Part shown: in pieces, positions 40,260-52,277 of the stretch
Layout: every line of letters begins with the position of its first letter
How positions within the stretch are numbered: the first letter of the stretch is position 1
Assembly (NCBI GenBank): GCA_037903475.1
Contig: JBAJFG010000180.1
Span: 1-64,000, forward strand
Reading direction: 5' to 3'
Source: Ancylostoma caninum
Lineage: Eukaryota; Nematoda; Chromadorea; Rhabditida; Ancylostomatidae
DNA: 64,000 nucleotides
The notes under the pieces: generated by a model
Seen by the model: the letters and a program-made list of their open reading frames with translations, nothing else
What the model was told of the DNA's origin: nothing
Databases searched by the model: none
Position numbers and translations under genes: made by a program

Positions 40260-43200
40260 TCCCCACGGACCTCCCTCATACGAGGGATCTCAGCCGGTTA
40301 GTCGTGAGGCTACGTGGCGCGTCCCCAGGTGGCAGATAGGGGGCTAATCGCGGGCGAAACGCGACCTTGTGCCTGCCCTGAGACGCGAGTGGATTCAGGG
40401 GATGGACTCCCTGTCTCTGCAGTGTCGGAAAGACCTATACCTTCTGTCAGCGCGTGGGTATGTTCACGCATGCGTGCGTGGATGTGCTTGCGTATCTGCA
40501 GATTGTATCCTGCACATCTATCCGACCAAAAGCCCTGCATTCAATTGACTGGGAGGTACAAGGGAGGCGGTTCGGAGTCGCCTCCTACAAATAAGCTCCA
40601 TCGTCCACTTCCGGGAAGCCCGGCTAACTTCCCGGTGAAATCACACTCTAGCCTCCCACGGGGGAATATCTCCTGTGGGCTTAAAATTTTTTCATGCTCG
40701 ACACAGCAATAATAGAGAGTGTTTCTCTGATCTCGGAAGAGTCTCTGGTACGGCAGCGCCAGTGAGGACGAGGTCCGAGGGGTTATCTAGGCTGCCTAAA
40801 ACCAGAAGGACTATGATGACGGTCTGTACCTTCAACGCACGCTCGCTTGCATCGGAGGCTTCCATCGAGGATTTGATGATGCAGGCCAGGAAGATCAGGC
40901 ACGACGTCATCGGACTGACCAAGACGAGGAGACACCGGCCGCTGAATGCCACCTTCTCTCTGGAGAAAAACTGTTCCTCGAAACCTGCGACAGTAGAGGA
41001 GTTGGTGGAGTTGGTGTCCTCGTCAACACGAACTTGGTCATGAACATCGATTCATTCGAACAGCTAACAAACCGAATCGGACGTTTGCGGTTGAGAAGAT
41101 GTAGATCAATGCCAGCCTTGACAATCTTCATCGCCTACGCTCCAACATCCACCTACGACGAAGAGAAGATTGAGGCCTTCTATATGGACTTGGAGAAATT
41201 CTACAGGGAAGACCACACATTCTACGAGACCATCGTTGGCGACTTCAACGCCAAGATTGGTCCTAGGAGAACGCCTGAGGAACTTCACATCGGTACCTAC
41301 GGCCCGCAGTGGAACGAAGAGGGAGAGAGGCTGTCTGAGTTCATCATGACGACGAAGACCATCCATGGTAACTCACAATTTCAGAAGCCAACCTCCCTAC
41401 GCTGGACGTGGGAGTCACCCGGTGGAGAGTACCATAATAAAATTGACCATACCATCGTCAATCGAAGGTTCTGCCTGACCGACGTCGGTTTTATACCGAA
41501 GTTCTTCACCGGATTAGACCATCGCCTCCTTCGTGCAAGATTCTTCTTCTCACGCAAAGGAGAGAAAGCCGCGAAGTTCAAGAGGAAGAGTCCCAAACCC
41601 GTCATCATTTGGGATCTTTTCACTTCGTTAGCTGGCTTTTGGGAAGAAGCGGTTGTGGACAACATCGACGAAGAGTACGATCGGCTTGTACAGCATCTGC
41701 GCGACAGCGCACAATTTCTTCATCACGACGGGTAATGGAGAAGGTCATCTACGACTTCTACTCCAATCTCTTCGATAGCCACGTCCACCTCCCTCAATGC
41801 CATCTTAGGAAGGATGGGTATGTTGTCCCATCAGTTCTCCTTTCCGAAGTCCGACATGCCATCAAGTCGGTGAAGAATCGTACAGCCGACAGGAACATCC
41901 GAAGAACCTACCGCCAGTTCTCATCACCACCTTGGCCAGGCTTTTCACGCAGTACCTGTCGAAATGCGAGGTACCTAACCAATGGAAGACCAGCAGGACC
42001 GTGTTGCTGTACAAGAAGAGAGACCCGTAGGACATTGGCAATTATCGCCTCATCTGCCTGCCGTCCGTCGTCTACAAGCTTTTCACGCGAGTGATCCTCA
42101 ACAGGATTGAAAGGACACTAGACGAAGGACAGGCGTGCGAGCAAGCAGGGTTTCGAAAAGGATTCAGTACGATCGACCACATACACTCCGTCACTAGACT
42201 CATCGAAGTATCGCGAGAATGTAAGATGCCCCTCTGTCTCACGTTCATCGATTTGAAGAAAGCCTTTGACTCTGTGGAGACAGAAGCGGTTTCGGAAGCC
42301 CTGAGCAACCAGGGCATACCTACTCAGTACATCAAGGTATTTCTTGAGCTCTACAGCAACTTCGCGACCAGGATTTCTCCATTCTACGACGACATCACCA
42401 TCGACGTCAAGAGAGGGGTTCGGCAAGGCGATACAGTATCGCCAAAACTATTCAGCACCACTCTCGAAGACGTCATGCGGAAACTGGAATGGGATAGCAT
42501 GGAAGCGCAAGTTGATGGCCGGCGACTTAGCCATCTTCGCTTCGCTGACGTCATCGTTCTTATAACACCAACAATCAGCGAAGCGGAACAGAAGCTGGCC
42601 GACTTCGAGGACGCGTGTGGAAAGATTGGTCTCCAACTGAATCTGACGAAGACGATGTTCATGAAGAATGGATGGGTCCCGGATGCCCCATTCTCGCTCA
42701 ACGGAATGACCATAACCGAATGCTCCAGCTACGTATACCTAGGTCGGGAAGTCAACATGATGAACGACCTCGCTCTAGAGCTGGGCAAGAGGAAACCAGC
42801 GGCTTGGGGAGCTTACAAGAGCATCGAGGACGAAGTGAAGAAACCGAAGAACACCAGGCTCCGTGCCCACCTCTTCAACACAACCGTTCTCCCTGCTTTG
42901 ACCTACGCCTCAGAAACCTGGGCGTTACGCAAGCAGGATGAGAATGTAGTCAGCGTCGTCGAATGCTCCATCGAGAAGGTTATGCTAATAAAAACCCGCC
43001 TCACGCAAGTGAGGGCTGGAATACGGAGTTCCACCCTCCGTCAACAATCGAAGATCAGGGACGCTGCCGCTTAAGCCAAGTTGAGTAGGATTAGGTGGGC
43101 CGGACACGTGATGCGTTTTAACGACAACCGTTGGACAAGAGCCGTCAGCGACTGGATTCCACTTGACGTTAAGCGCACGACAGGGAGACCACCGACCCGA

Positions 43201-43375
43201 TGGTCAGACTTCTTCACGAAGTCCTTCAAGGATAGATACGATGCTCTCCGTGTTCGTCGAACGGACAGAATCCACTGGACAACTCTGGCTTGCGAGAGGG
43301 ACAAATGGAAGGATTGCTGGTGCCCGCTCGGTATACCCGAAGATCAACGGGAGTCAAAGTGATCAAGGTGATCAA
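40260..43375 (+). pseudogene. Decayed RTE-type LINE (second copy)
   Basis: Flanked by GGTTGCAAGTG at 40249-40259 and 43376-43386, an 11-bp target duplication. Same architecture as the intact copy: leader, endonuclease from about 40815 (VCTFNARSLASE, GDFNAKIG, TGLDHRLLRA), reverse transcriptase (QAGFRKGFSTIDHIHS, FIDLKKAFDSVE, VRQGDTVSP) and a 3' end with GRPPTRWSD, closing in GATCAAGGT repeats. Damage: at least three frame changes between 40980 and 42090, a shortened linker, a premature TAA at 43072-43074, and the catalytic FADD replaced by FADV at about 42545-42556. It cannot encode an active polymerase. Confidence 0.85.
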
Positions 43376-43645
43376 GGTTGCAAGTGCCCAGTAGTACTAG
43401 TGCAAATAGATACAACTTCAATTCGTGCATGAATTTCTCTGAAAGAAAATTTTCATCACTGAAGTCGAAATTTGAGGTTGCACGTTGCCTATAACCACCT
43501 ACAAGGAAATGCTTACAAATGGGGTCTCTACCTCATTTGGATTTATTACATTATTTTCGAAAGGGTTTCACACAAAAATACTTGTTAGCACAGGATTCAC
43601 TCGTATTTGCAAGCCTTACATATAATTGGTCGTTGTGTCGGTAAC

Positions 43646-44786
43646 ACGAGTGTGCGGAATTTTCCGTTCTCCGTTCTACGCTTTCCGTTTTCCGCCCATT
43701 TTTGGCCTTCCGTTTTACGTTTTACGTTTTACGAGCTTCTGGCCCGGCAAACGGAAAATCCCAGAAAATCATGGAGAGGGATCGTTGTTTTCGGCGTACT
43801 TCCCTATCCTGGAGAGGGTTCTCGTGTTTCGATGTGCATTGTGCATGAATTCACAACAATGGCGCAAAAATTGGCGTCTAAACACCACGAAGTTCGGACC
43901 ATCTTGTTTCATTTTCTCAGCTGCACGGTAAATGTCCCGTCGCGGTTTTGCTGGTCTTCATCGTAGTTCCAAATATGCCATACAAGTGCTCTCCTCGAAA
44001 TTCTCAAAAAAGAAAAAAAAGGTTTCACAGAAGTGAGGAGTGGACTCATACAAAATTGCCATGAAACTGTGACCTGCCATGATGAGAGCATCAAGCATTC
44101 TTGTGAATCAACGCATGATGTAGGCTTTCTTTCAATTTGACGAGAGCATAAGGCTACACCGTAATTGTCACTGTTTTAATCTGGCAATGATCTCCAGCTC
44201 TACACTGGCGCCTGATGTCTTGCGCAGTGTTGGGGCAGCTTGTGTTTCACGTTCCTCACACGCTGTTCTTCTCCTCCTTCCTCCATCGCTGACTCGCCCC
44301 AACAGGATCCGTTGTGGATAAAGTGATCCTCGGTACCCAAGCGTATTAATTACCATAGTTACCTTTTTGTCTGAATTTTTGCAGAATAGGTCTGCTCCAA
44401 AGTAAAGCAAAGAAGTCGCACTTTTGACACTTTACAGCTTCTCGTATACTTAAAAATTCAGTGATAAAGATGCTCATCGGTTATATAACTCTGATAATCT
44501 CTCGTAACTAGGTGAATACTCCTCAATCTACCTATATTCTAGGCGTTTGAAGTACGTACCATCAGTGGGCTTGAGGTTACTTGATTACTGAAAGAGTCAC
44601 CACTTATGCTAATCAAGAAGATGATTAGAAAATCCAATGTTGAAGATGACTTTTGGTCACAAACCTATGCTTGGGCAAAATTTTCCGTTTTCCGTTTTAC
44701 GCTTTCCGTTTTCCGCCTATTTTTGGCCTTCCGTTTTCCGTTTTACGTTTTACGGGATTTGAAATTTTACTTCCGCACATCCCTGG
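43646..44786. mobile_element. hAT-type non-autonomous element with TCGGTAAC duplication
   Basis: TCGGTAAC is duplicated at 43638-43645 and 44787-44794. Subterminal ACGAGTGTGCGGAA at the left corresponds to the reversed CAGGGATGTGCGGAA at the right. Two blocks of TTTTCCGTTTTACG-like tandem repeats (about 43658-43735 and 44680-44757) lie near the ends in direct orientation. The insertion interrupts the left arm of the 40163-47719 duplication at a site that is uninterrupted in the right arm. Confidence 0.6.
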
Positions 44787-45226
44787 TCGGTAACCCTTCT
44801 GTCGCAATTTCTGCCATTCTGACTCATTATTTCACGTCCATTCTGAGATCAGCATTGCTCCTATGATACTCCTCCTCTTTCTAATGATGTTCATCCTCAC
44901 TGCGATCTCTATCACTGTTGGAGAGCGGAGATAGCCAAGCCACTTTTGGTGGAATCAGTAGTGCAGATTGTCGAAAATGTGGTTTGAATTTGTGCCTTGC
45001 TCGGGGAAAACGATTCAACCTACGCTTTTGTGTGTAAACAGGGTCAAGCGTGTGTTGATAAATTATCAATGGGGGGTCGTATAGTAGGCGGATAAAGGAG
45101 GGCAGTCGTGGAGGTGGGGGATCGTGGTTGTACTGAAGAATTCGTGTATTCCTTTTAGTATTATACATAGTAGTGCAGCCATGTCTCGGAACAAGGCCGA
45201 AGTTCAGACAGCCATTTTTGTTGATA

Positions 45227-46325
45227 CGTACTGCCAGTCTTACTCTTTTCTCGAAGACGAAAAAAAGTCTCTGTGTGGACACTGACACTACCCAGATGTG
45301 CTTCGCCTCCAAGTTTCAGCTCTCCAGCTTTAATGTAAAAGATTCAACACAAGAATTATGGAAGTGATGTTTAGTCGATAAAAATGGCCATTTTTACTTG
45401 TTTTTACCGAGTAGATCGAAGCAGGAAGGATGACAATTGCGGGAAAGGGAACCACACTGCTTGAGAGCAGAAACCTTCGACTAATTAAATCTGGGGAAAA
45501 ATTGGGACCTCTTCTGGCCACGTTTCCTGCTATTCATGTCCAACTACAACCATGCCTCCGATCAAGCCAAAATTTTAGGTGAAAAATTTTGCACGTTCGT
45601 ACTGCCAGTCCTACCCAGTCCTGCCGGCCGATAAAGAGTCGTTCTATGGACCCCACCCAGCTGTGCTTTACAAACAACTTTCAGATCTCCAAGTTCAAGA
45701 CAAAAGATTCAGCACGAGAATTACGGAGATGAGGTTTCGTCGATAAAAATGGCCTATTTTGCATGTTTTTATTGACGAAGTTGAGTCGCGATGGAGATAG
45801 TTGCGGAAAAATGACTTGAATAGCTGAAAGCGCATACTTTCTACTATTCAAAACTGGACAAAAATCGGTACCTTACCGGGCCAGATCTTCTGCTAAGGGT
45901 GTCTGATTACAACCATGCCTCAGAGCGAGTCAAAATTTTAGGTGAAAATGTCCGCACTTTCGTACTGCCAGTGCAGTCCTGCGAGCCGATAAGAAGTTAT
46001 TCTATGGTACCCACGCGACTGTGCTTTACCGCCAAGTTTCAGGTCTCTAGCTTGGAGAGAAGATTCAGCAGGAGATTTACGACGACGAGGTTTCGTCGAT
46101 AAAAATGGCCTTTTTTACATGTATTGATCGACGGAGTTGAATCGCGGTGCAAGCAACTGCGGAAAAAGGAGCCAAACAAAGCGCGCAAACCTTCGACTAC
46201 TTAAAACTGGGAAAGAATTGGCACCTCTACTGGCTAGATGTCCTCCTATTCATGTCCATTTACACCACGCCTCTGAGCAAGCCAAAATTTTAGATGAAAA
46301 TTTTTGCACGTTCGTACGGCTAGTC
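45227..46325. repeat. Three tandem units of about 350-370 bp
   Basis: Units start at GTACTGCCAG near 45227, 45597 and 45960, with a partial start (GTACGGCTAG) near 46312. Each contains GTCGATAAAAATGGCC, AAACTGG and GCCAAAATTTTAG at matching positions. Copies are clearly diverged. Confidence 0.75.
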
Positions 46326-46424
46326 CTACCCAGTCCTGCAATCTGATTTAGTGTCCTTTCGTGCACTACGTCCAAATACTTCGAGCCCACTACAAGCACA
46401 CTTTATTTTATTTCGTGCAAAAAT

Positions 46425-46640
46425 TTTAGCCCCGGAGGGGATCAAACCCTTACTATGTAGATGATGTATATCGATATTTTTCATGATAAATCTGAAGCAA
46501 ATTGCTTGAGCAAGTCTGAACTCATGCTTTCAGAGCGATACTCGCCAAACGCGTACATTTCAACTTTTTGCAAAAATTCTGGGTAGAGAGGGGATCGAAC
46601 CCTTGATGGTGTACGCGGTGGCTACACCTACTGCTGCTAT
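46425..46640 (-). ncRNA. Two tRNA-like B-box modules
   Basis: On the - strand GGGTTCGATCCCC (about 46590-46602) is preceded by an A-box-like TAGCAGCAGTAGG and followed by TCTCTACCCA and GAATTTTTGCA. A second, weaker copy (GGGTTTGATCCCC, about 46437-46449) is followed by AAAATTTTTGCACG. Same plan as the modules at 23183 and 24223. Probably SINE-like rather than working tRNA genes. Confidence 0.35.
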
Positions 46641-47719
46641 AACGTTTAAATTTGAAGTCGAGTAATGTCTGCATTTTCGTTCTCATTTCTCATCTTACTT
46701 GAAATTTGTGCACGAAAGGGGGGGTCGTATTTTTGGCGGCTGAGAGGGGGGGGGGGGGTGCATAAAGTAGAGAATGGTTCTCTAGAATGTTGGCACAGTC
46801 AGTAAAGCTCAAACTTATCCGATTTCGAAGAGTTAGTAAATTAAACCATATTGAAATGTAGTATACTACGCACCAGAGGGGTGGAGTATACTACTTTAAT
46901 CTTATGGAAGCACGACAATTCTGTTCAAGTTCTGTACAGCGGTGCAGATGGAACGTTTGCAGAGCATGTGGCTTCAGATACTATAGAAAGAATCCACTGC
47001 GGAGCGAAGCGGTTTTCAGGCTCTTGCTGTATACTGCTACCGCTCAATTTTAAGTAGGAGTAAGTCATCGCAGTAGCTATGATTTGGGTCGCTACGTATA
47101 GCCTACACTGAAGAGGAGATGCAGCTCCTGCATTAGATGTAATTTTCTAATTAAGGCTAACTCTCGAAGCAAAATAGAAGTCAAAACCATATTTTTGGCA
47201 ATGTGCATTACTGACTCCACCAAAACTCGCTGGGCTATCTTCACTCTCCAACAGTGATAGAGATCGCAATCAAAGTGGACATTTTCAGATAGAGCAGGAG
47301 TATCATAAGGTGCAATGCTGACCTTGGAATAGACGTGAAATAATGAATTAGAATGGCTGAAATTGCGGCGGAGGGTTACCGACAAACCGATCATATGTAG
47401 AGCAGGCAGATGTGAAAGAATCCCATGCTAACACGTACTTTTGAGTGAAACTGTTTCGAAAATAATGTAATGAGGTCGAGACCCCATTTGTAAACATTTC
47501 TTTGTAGGTGGTTGTCATCATCGTTGAACCTCAAATTTCGGCCTCACCCGATCTAAAAATTTCTTCCAAAGGAATTCATGCCCAAAATCATGTTGCATCT
47601 ATCTGCATCATTACTTCATGCGTACCTGCAAAAAATATGAAAATTAGAGCCGCCCAACACTGGTCTGAAAGAAGTTACCTACAGAAGACGATTTGTTGCA
47701 ATACTTATGTCCGCCACTG

Positions 47720-48156
47720 TAAGTTGAACCTCACGGCCGTTTTTTCCACTGGTGTAGTGATCCACGTTCTTCGCTGATCCAGCATGGATGAACATTTCGG
47801 GCCGGATATAATAGTTTTCGTACCTTTACACAAATTTAGTATTCTTTCGCTCATCCAGCTCCATCCAAGTTGAGAGGGTAAGGAGGTAATGAAACGTAAG
47901 CCGTCCTCGTCGAATTTCCGATGCTCTCTAGGACCCTTTTTGAGCCAAGAGCAGGTGATTATGCCATGTTCCGGGTTTTCTTGCTACTCGTTCTGCGCTT
48001 TCACTGCTGCGCCACACCATTACAGCATGCAGCTCTTTTCATAGCACGCTGGACCAGCTGCTGAGTGACTACAGAAGTTTTTAGTTGAATGAAAACTGTG
48101 GGAGGCCTTTGTCCCAGTGACAAAAGAAGACGATCGCAGTACTTGGCTTCCAGTTC
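47720..48156. other. Flank of BEL/Pao element 2
   Basis: No gene recognised. It ends with the 5-bp target AGTTC (48152-48156). Confidence 0.4.
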
Positions 48157-48308
48157 TGTCGTGACTGCCCGCCACAACTTCCTATCAAAGGACGCCTCCG
48201 ACCAGCGTCAACTGGTCCCGCAACGAAGTCCGCGGTGCGCGCTCACTCTCAGCCGTGTTCACTTGCGGAGTACGCCGCTGATTGGCCACGCCTACTGCCC
48301 GGAAATGG

Positions 48309-48316
48309 TATAAATA
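48309..48316 (+). promoter_or_regulatory. TATA box in the 5' LTR
   Basis: TATAAATA about 150 bp into the LTR. The 3' LTR has GTATTCCCG at this point, so one LTR gained or the other lost the box. Confidence 0.5.
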
Positions 48317-48427
48317 CGGCCCGTCCCATCATGGTTTCACTTCAACTTCTTCCGCTTCCGTCACTCCGCCGTTCCGTTCCATCCACTCCGACGTCTTATC
48401 CGGAGCCTGCCGTGGCCTATGGTACGA

Positions 48428-48619
48428 GGGTGTGGGTCATGATAAGGCAAAAGTGGGTGGGCGATGTGTCTGCGATTGGTTCAATGGAACCCTCGCTCCG
48501 CCCTTCAGGACCTACTCGCACTGATTCGCGCGCGATTTCATCACACTTGCCCATGCAAATCTGAGTGTGAGTAGGGCGGGAAGGCGCCGCCCCACTCTGC
48601 CTCATCATGACCCACACCC
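48428..48619. mobile_element. 192-bp MITE with 9-bp TSD ATGGTACGA, Mutator-like
   Basis: Inverted termini GGGTGTGGGTCATGAT and ATCATGACCCACACCC, extending less perfectly to about 30 bp. ATGGTACGA is duplicated at 48419-48427 and 48620-48628. The 3' LTR has the empty site (ATGGTTCGA). A 9-bp duplication points to the Mutator-like superfamily. Confidence 0.8.
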
Positions 48620-49157
48620 ATGGTACGATGATGCTGGTCGCCGTCCTGCTGTTCGAAGATGAAGGAATCCACGATAGCCAAGTCGATGCTCCAGAAGACC
48701 AAGTGGAGCCGCTGTCACGATCCTGTCAGTCGCCGCGCGTGTCCAACAGGCCGGTTATAATTTGACCCAGTGACATCTTGTGGCTTAGTTCTATTATTGT
48801 ATTGATGTATATTTGATGAGGAATATGAAGGTGGCTATTTACTTGGTGTAATGGTGTGAAGAAGAATATGTGAAGATCATATATATCCGATTGATAGACA
48901 CTAGCTATGTGCTGTGCTCTAGGATCATCTCGGTTAAGATTTCAGGCAGTCTATGCTAAGTTCGTTAAGTCTATGCTTGCGCCCGCTTGTCGCTCGCTTA
49001 GGGTAGTAGGCCTCTAACACTTTGCCCGCTGGCTTGCGAGCCCACTGTTTCTGTGCGCCGCGGTACTACCCTCTTGTAGCCTTGTGGGTTCAGGTAAAAC
49101 CCTCTTTTGCCGTGTCTGGCTTGGGTGCTACTACTGACGCCCAGGCCGGGCACGACA

Positions 49158-50000
49158 AAAATGGTGCATCGGGCCACGGTAGTCCACGGCCACGTCCTGA
49201 GAGCAACTGCTCAGGATGCCGCAACGAGCCCGTCATCACCGCCGCCGCATTGCAATAACTCGCTGCCTAGGTAAGTGCGATGCACTCCCATTTTAACATG
49301 TACGTAGGGTCGCACGCGCATTTTAAAGGGATAGTCGCATAGGTAAGGACTCATGTGTCGGGTCGCGACTGGGGTCTTACCTCACACCGTAAGAGGTAGA
49401 ACCGGTGTTACGTATAGCCAGATGACGGGTGGGAGAACTCCACGTATAGTCCTCAAAGCGAGGTGGCATCGGATGCCTGCACGCCAGCGCTGGTTAGTGG
49501 GTGCATTCCCCTTACAAGCCAGGCGATTACCCACTCTGCGGGGGTATATTGAGTTGGGTGGGCAGGGTTGGCTTGGAAAGACCCATAAGCCGCTGGACGC
49601 CCGAGCATCAACTGTCTCGGGGTAAGCGCACGCGCTAGACTGTTGACCTAGCTGGGGTTTTTACATTTGCTAAGTTGCATCTCTAATTTGCACATGTCCC
49701 CCTGCCCTTCACTTTGTTTACCCGCACATCACCCTACCCTGCGTTTAGCTTTGTTCGTTGCCGCTTGCCGCACATACTTATGTTAGTAAGTTAATTCCCA
49801 GCTTCTTGCCTGTTTCTAGGTCGGATCAATTCTTAGTAAGGACATATTCCGGGATACTCCTTATTGGATGGCCACTCGTAATAGTCACCCGATTTTGGTC
49901 GTGCAACGTCGTGGCTAAGGCGTTTGCACGGCTACGAACATTCAATTTCAGATTTCTTCTTGCAGATAGTATCGCTACGATACAGGGTTCTATTTCCGAC
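49158..50000 (+). other. Leader of BEL/Pao element 2 with primer-binding site
   Basis: TGGTGCATCGG at 49162-49172 is the tRNA-Gly primer site, four bases after the LTR. The rest is non-coding leader; a 90-codon frame at 49353 has no known domain. Confidence 0.7.
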
Positions 50001-50579
50001 ATGTCGAAGTTCGGTTCGGTCAAGTCGAGAATCACCATCGCCATCAACGGTCTCAATAGTACACTGGCCAGGATCGACCCGAGCTACTCACGACCATTTA
50101 GCTCGGAAGGTTCACTTCGCTCGCAGAGCCGCAAACTTTCGAAACGTAACGGAGGGATGACTCGCGCCAAAACTCCACCAGATCCGCGCTTGAAGTTCTC
50201 GGTAGACGCTAAGAAGCCGCGCAGCTGTTCATTAGTAGGCAGGACGATCAGGGCACGCTCGCACTCGAACTAGACCGCCACTGGGAAGATCTTAAGGGCG
50301 CAGACTTGCAAAGCAACGCGCGTAACATCATAGGCCAGCTAGACGCGCACGTAGATCTAGAGCTTCAGCTCGAAAACGATATCCGCGAAAAGCTTGCCGC
50401 AGTCGTTGTCTCCAATAATCAGCCTTTAGATCGCACGTCCTCACAAGACACGCTGCTTTCAGAAGCAGACGTGGCCGCTCGCAATACCATCTATCCGCGT
50501 TCTTCTGCCACAGCTAACAGTTTAGCTCAGGTCGCTAGCCCGCAAGCTAATCAAGCCGTCCAACTGCGCAAAGTAGATC
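50001..50579 (+). pseudogene. BEL/Pao element 2 gag, N-terminal part
   Basis: Frame from ATG at 50001 (MSKFGSVKSRITIAINGLNS). A frame change near 50250 leads into a helical Glu/Leu-rich stretch (LQLENDIREKLAAV) and on to the Penelope insertion point. This is the N-terminal helical region of a BEL gag. Confidence 0.65.
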
Positions 50580-50917
50580 CCAAGTCCGGTCTTCTTTAAA
50601 CCTCGGCAGAATATTCTAATATTTGTATGCTTCTGTTAGCGACGCACGAGGTTGTCAAACTTCTTTATTGGCCGACGTTTCGGCGACTTCGCCTTCGTCA
50701 GAGCCTGAAAGAGTCGAGTCGATCCGTTAAAGTACTCGGACAAACACCTCCTCAATCCAACTTTGATCCAGATTATACCCGAGAACCACGAATAACCCCA
50801 GCGGTAACCCACTCACCTCTTCACAAGTCCGCCGACCGGGTGATGTTTTCGACGACCGCCCGAACACGCAGAACTTGGAAACAGTATGAGACATTCTGCC
50901 ATTAGTCATATCTCGCG

Positions 50918-52265
50918 TCAGATCTTACACAGTGCGAGATATGGATAGAGCTCACTGGTGATGGTGGGGCACTCCTCTTTGCGGTCCATTCTCGGGTTTT
51001 TGGCATGAATCCAAAAGGCCTCGAGCGTCTTGCGTGCTGATATCTCAGTTTCAAGTGCAAGAATCGTTGCTTCTACTTCGTAATCGACACCGTCATGCAC
51101 TCGCATTCGATGAGTACCCAAAAGGTTAGACGAGCGTGCACTTAGTTTCCCTTCAAGATGCTCTTTAATTCTAACGCAGAGTGGCCGTGCAGTTTCACCA
51201 ATGTATTCGTCCCCGCAGACTCTGCACTTGATCGTGTACACAGTACAAGATACGCAGAGGCGGTCGTATAAGCGGTTTCGAACCCATTGGTGTTTCAGAT
51301 TGTTTGGTGGAATTTCAGTGATCGTCACCAAACTTTCCAGACCTGCTCTCCTCAGACAGAGTCGCGTGGCTCTGCTAACATCATCGGAGATGAACGGCAT
51401 GCAAAACTGGATTGTATTGGATATATTGGCATGTTCTTCTTGCGTTCGTTTGTTGCGCCGCCAACCATAGGATCCTCTGAGGGCATAACCGTTAGAAATG
51501 GCGATATCTTGAGCCAAGTGGAGCGATCCACGCTTCTCTTCCCTCCCTGAACAGATCTTTGCTGCTGTCTTGAACATGTTGCCAACAACCGATCTCTTCG
51601 TCTGTTTAGGGTGGGCAGAGAGGTTGTGAACAATAATGTTCTTGTTACTTGGTTTGCGATACCATTTTGTTCGTAGAGTACCCCCAGAAATGTGGACTTG
51701 CACGTTTAAGAATGGGAGCCAGTCTTGTTTTGGTGTTTCTCTAGTTAGCTTTATGTGCTCCGATTGTTCGTTCAACAGTTCAAAAAATCTGTCCATCTCA
51801 TTTTGAGTGGAACAGATGATGAAGCAGTCGTCGATATACCTACAATACAAGAGCGGGCGCGATTCTAAGACAGGAGACTGCCATAAAAGCTATGGCAAGT
51901 ACTGGTGCGAGGCGTTGTCCCATGGCTAATCCCCTATTTTGCGCGAAGTATTTACCAGACCATCTAAAAGTTGTGCAGCTGAGACACTCCTTGAGAAGTG
52001 TCATAATGTGCGCTATTGACAAACCATGCATTTTGATGGTTCCTTGGTGTTCGTTGAGAAGCTCAAACACCGCTTGCATGGCTGAGTCATTCGATACGTT
52101 GGTATAAAGTGCGTTAACATCGAATGACTCCATCACACAGTTGTTTCGAAGCGTGCATTACGTAGATGATCCAGAAACATGGTTGTGTTTTTAGGTGAGC
52201 CGGAATGTAATTGAGTAATTGCACCAGAATAATATTCAAGAACCATGAAATTCTGTCAGTAGGAC
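50918..52265 (-). pseudogene. Penelope-like reverse transcriptase with GIY-YIG nuclease, longer copy
   Basis: The RT part includes MESFDVNALYTNV and QNRGLAMGQRLAPVLA (51840-52136), followed after a frame change at about 51845 by the catalytic CRYIDDCFI and GIY-YIG-type VYTIKCRVCGDEYIGETARP in the last 310 codons. Upstream of 52136 traces of ISWFL and LDHLRN occur in different frames. The protein N-terminus is missing. Penelope enzymes are telomerase-related RTs fused to a GIY-YIG endonuclease. Confidence 0.85.
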
Positions 52266-52277
52266 CGCCGACGCAAC

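Larger units (their letters stand above)
45039..46759. mobile_element. Fragment of the CAGGGTCAAGCG hAT-like family
   Basis: Starts CAGGGTCAAGCGTGTG and soon GGGGGGTCGTAT, as in the element at 22981. Near 46717-46759 a second GGGGTCGTAT and a long G-run resemble that element's right subterminal region, but the closing GACCCTG is absent, so the right end is lost or beyond recognition. It contains the tandem repeat and tRNA-like modules listed separately. Confidence 0.45.
40163..47719. mobile_element. Large inverted duplication with CAGTGGCGGAC-like termini, broken by three insertions
   Basis: The left arm (40163-40259, then 43387-43645, then 44795-45038) is the reverse complement of the right arm (about 47719 down to 47090). 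Landmarks in order: GTGGCGGAC, ATTGCAACAAAT, AATAGATACAAC/ATAGATGCAAC, AAATGGGGTCTC, ATTATTTTCGAAA, TTGTTAGCA, TCGGTAAC, CATTATTTCACGTC, ATCTCTATCACTGTTGGAGA. The arm breaks exactly where the RTE copy, the hAT MITE and the 45039 fragment sit. The right arm has a 100-codon open frame (47092-47394, - strand) that is broken in the left arm. Either a foldback element or two inverted copies of one repeat. Confidence 0.65.
48157..49157 (+). repeat. 5' LTR of BEL/Pao element 2
   Basis: 1001 bp including a 192-bp MITE and its 9-bp duplication. TATAAATA at 48309-48316 is a likely promoter box. Elsewhere it closely matches the 3' LTR. Confidence 0.9.
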
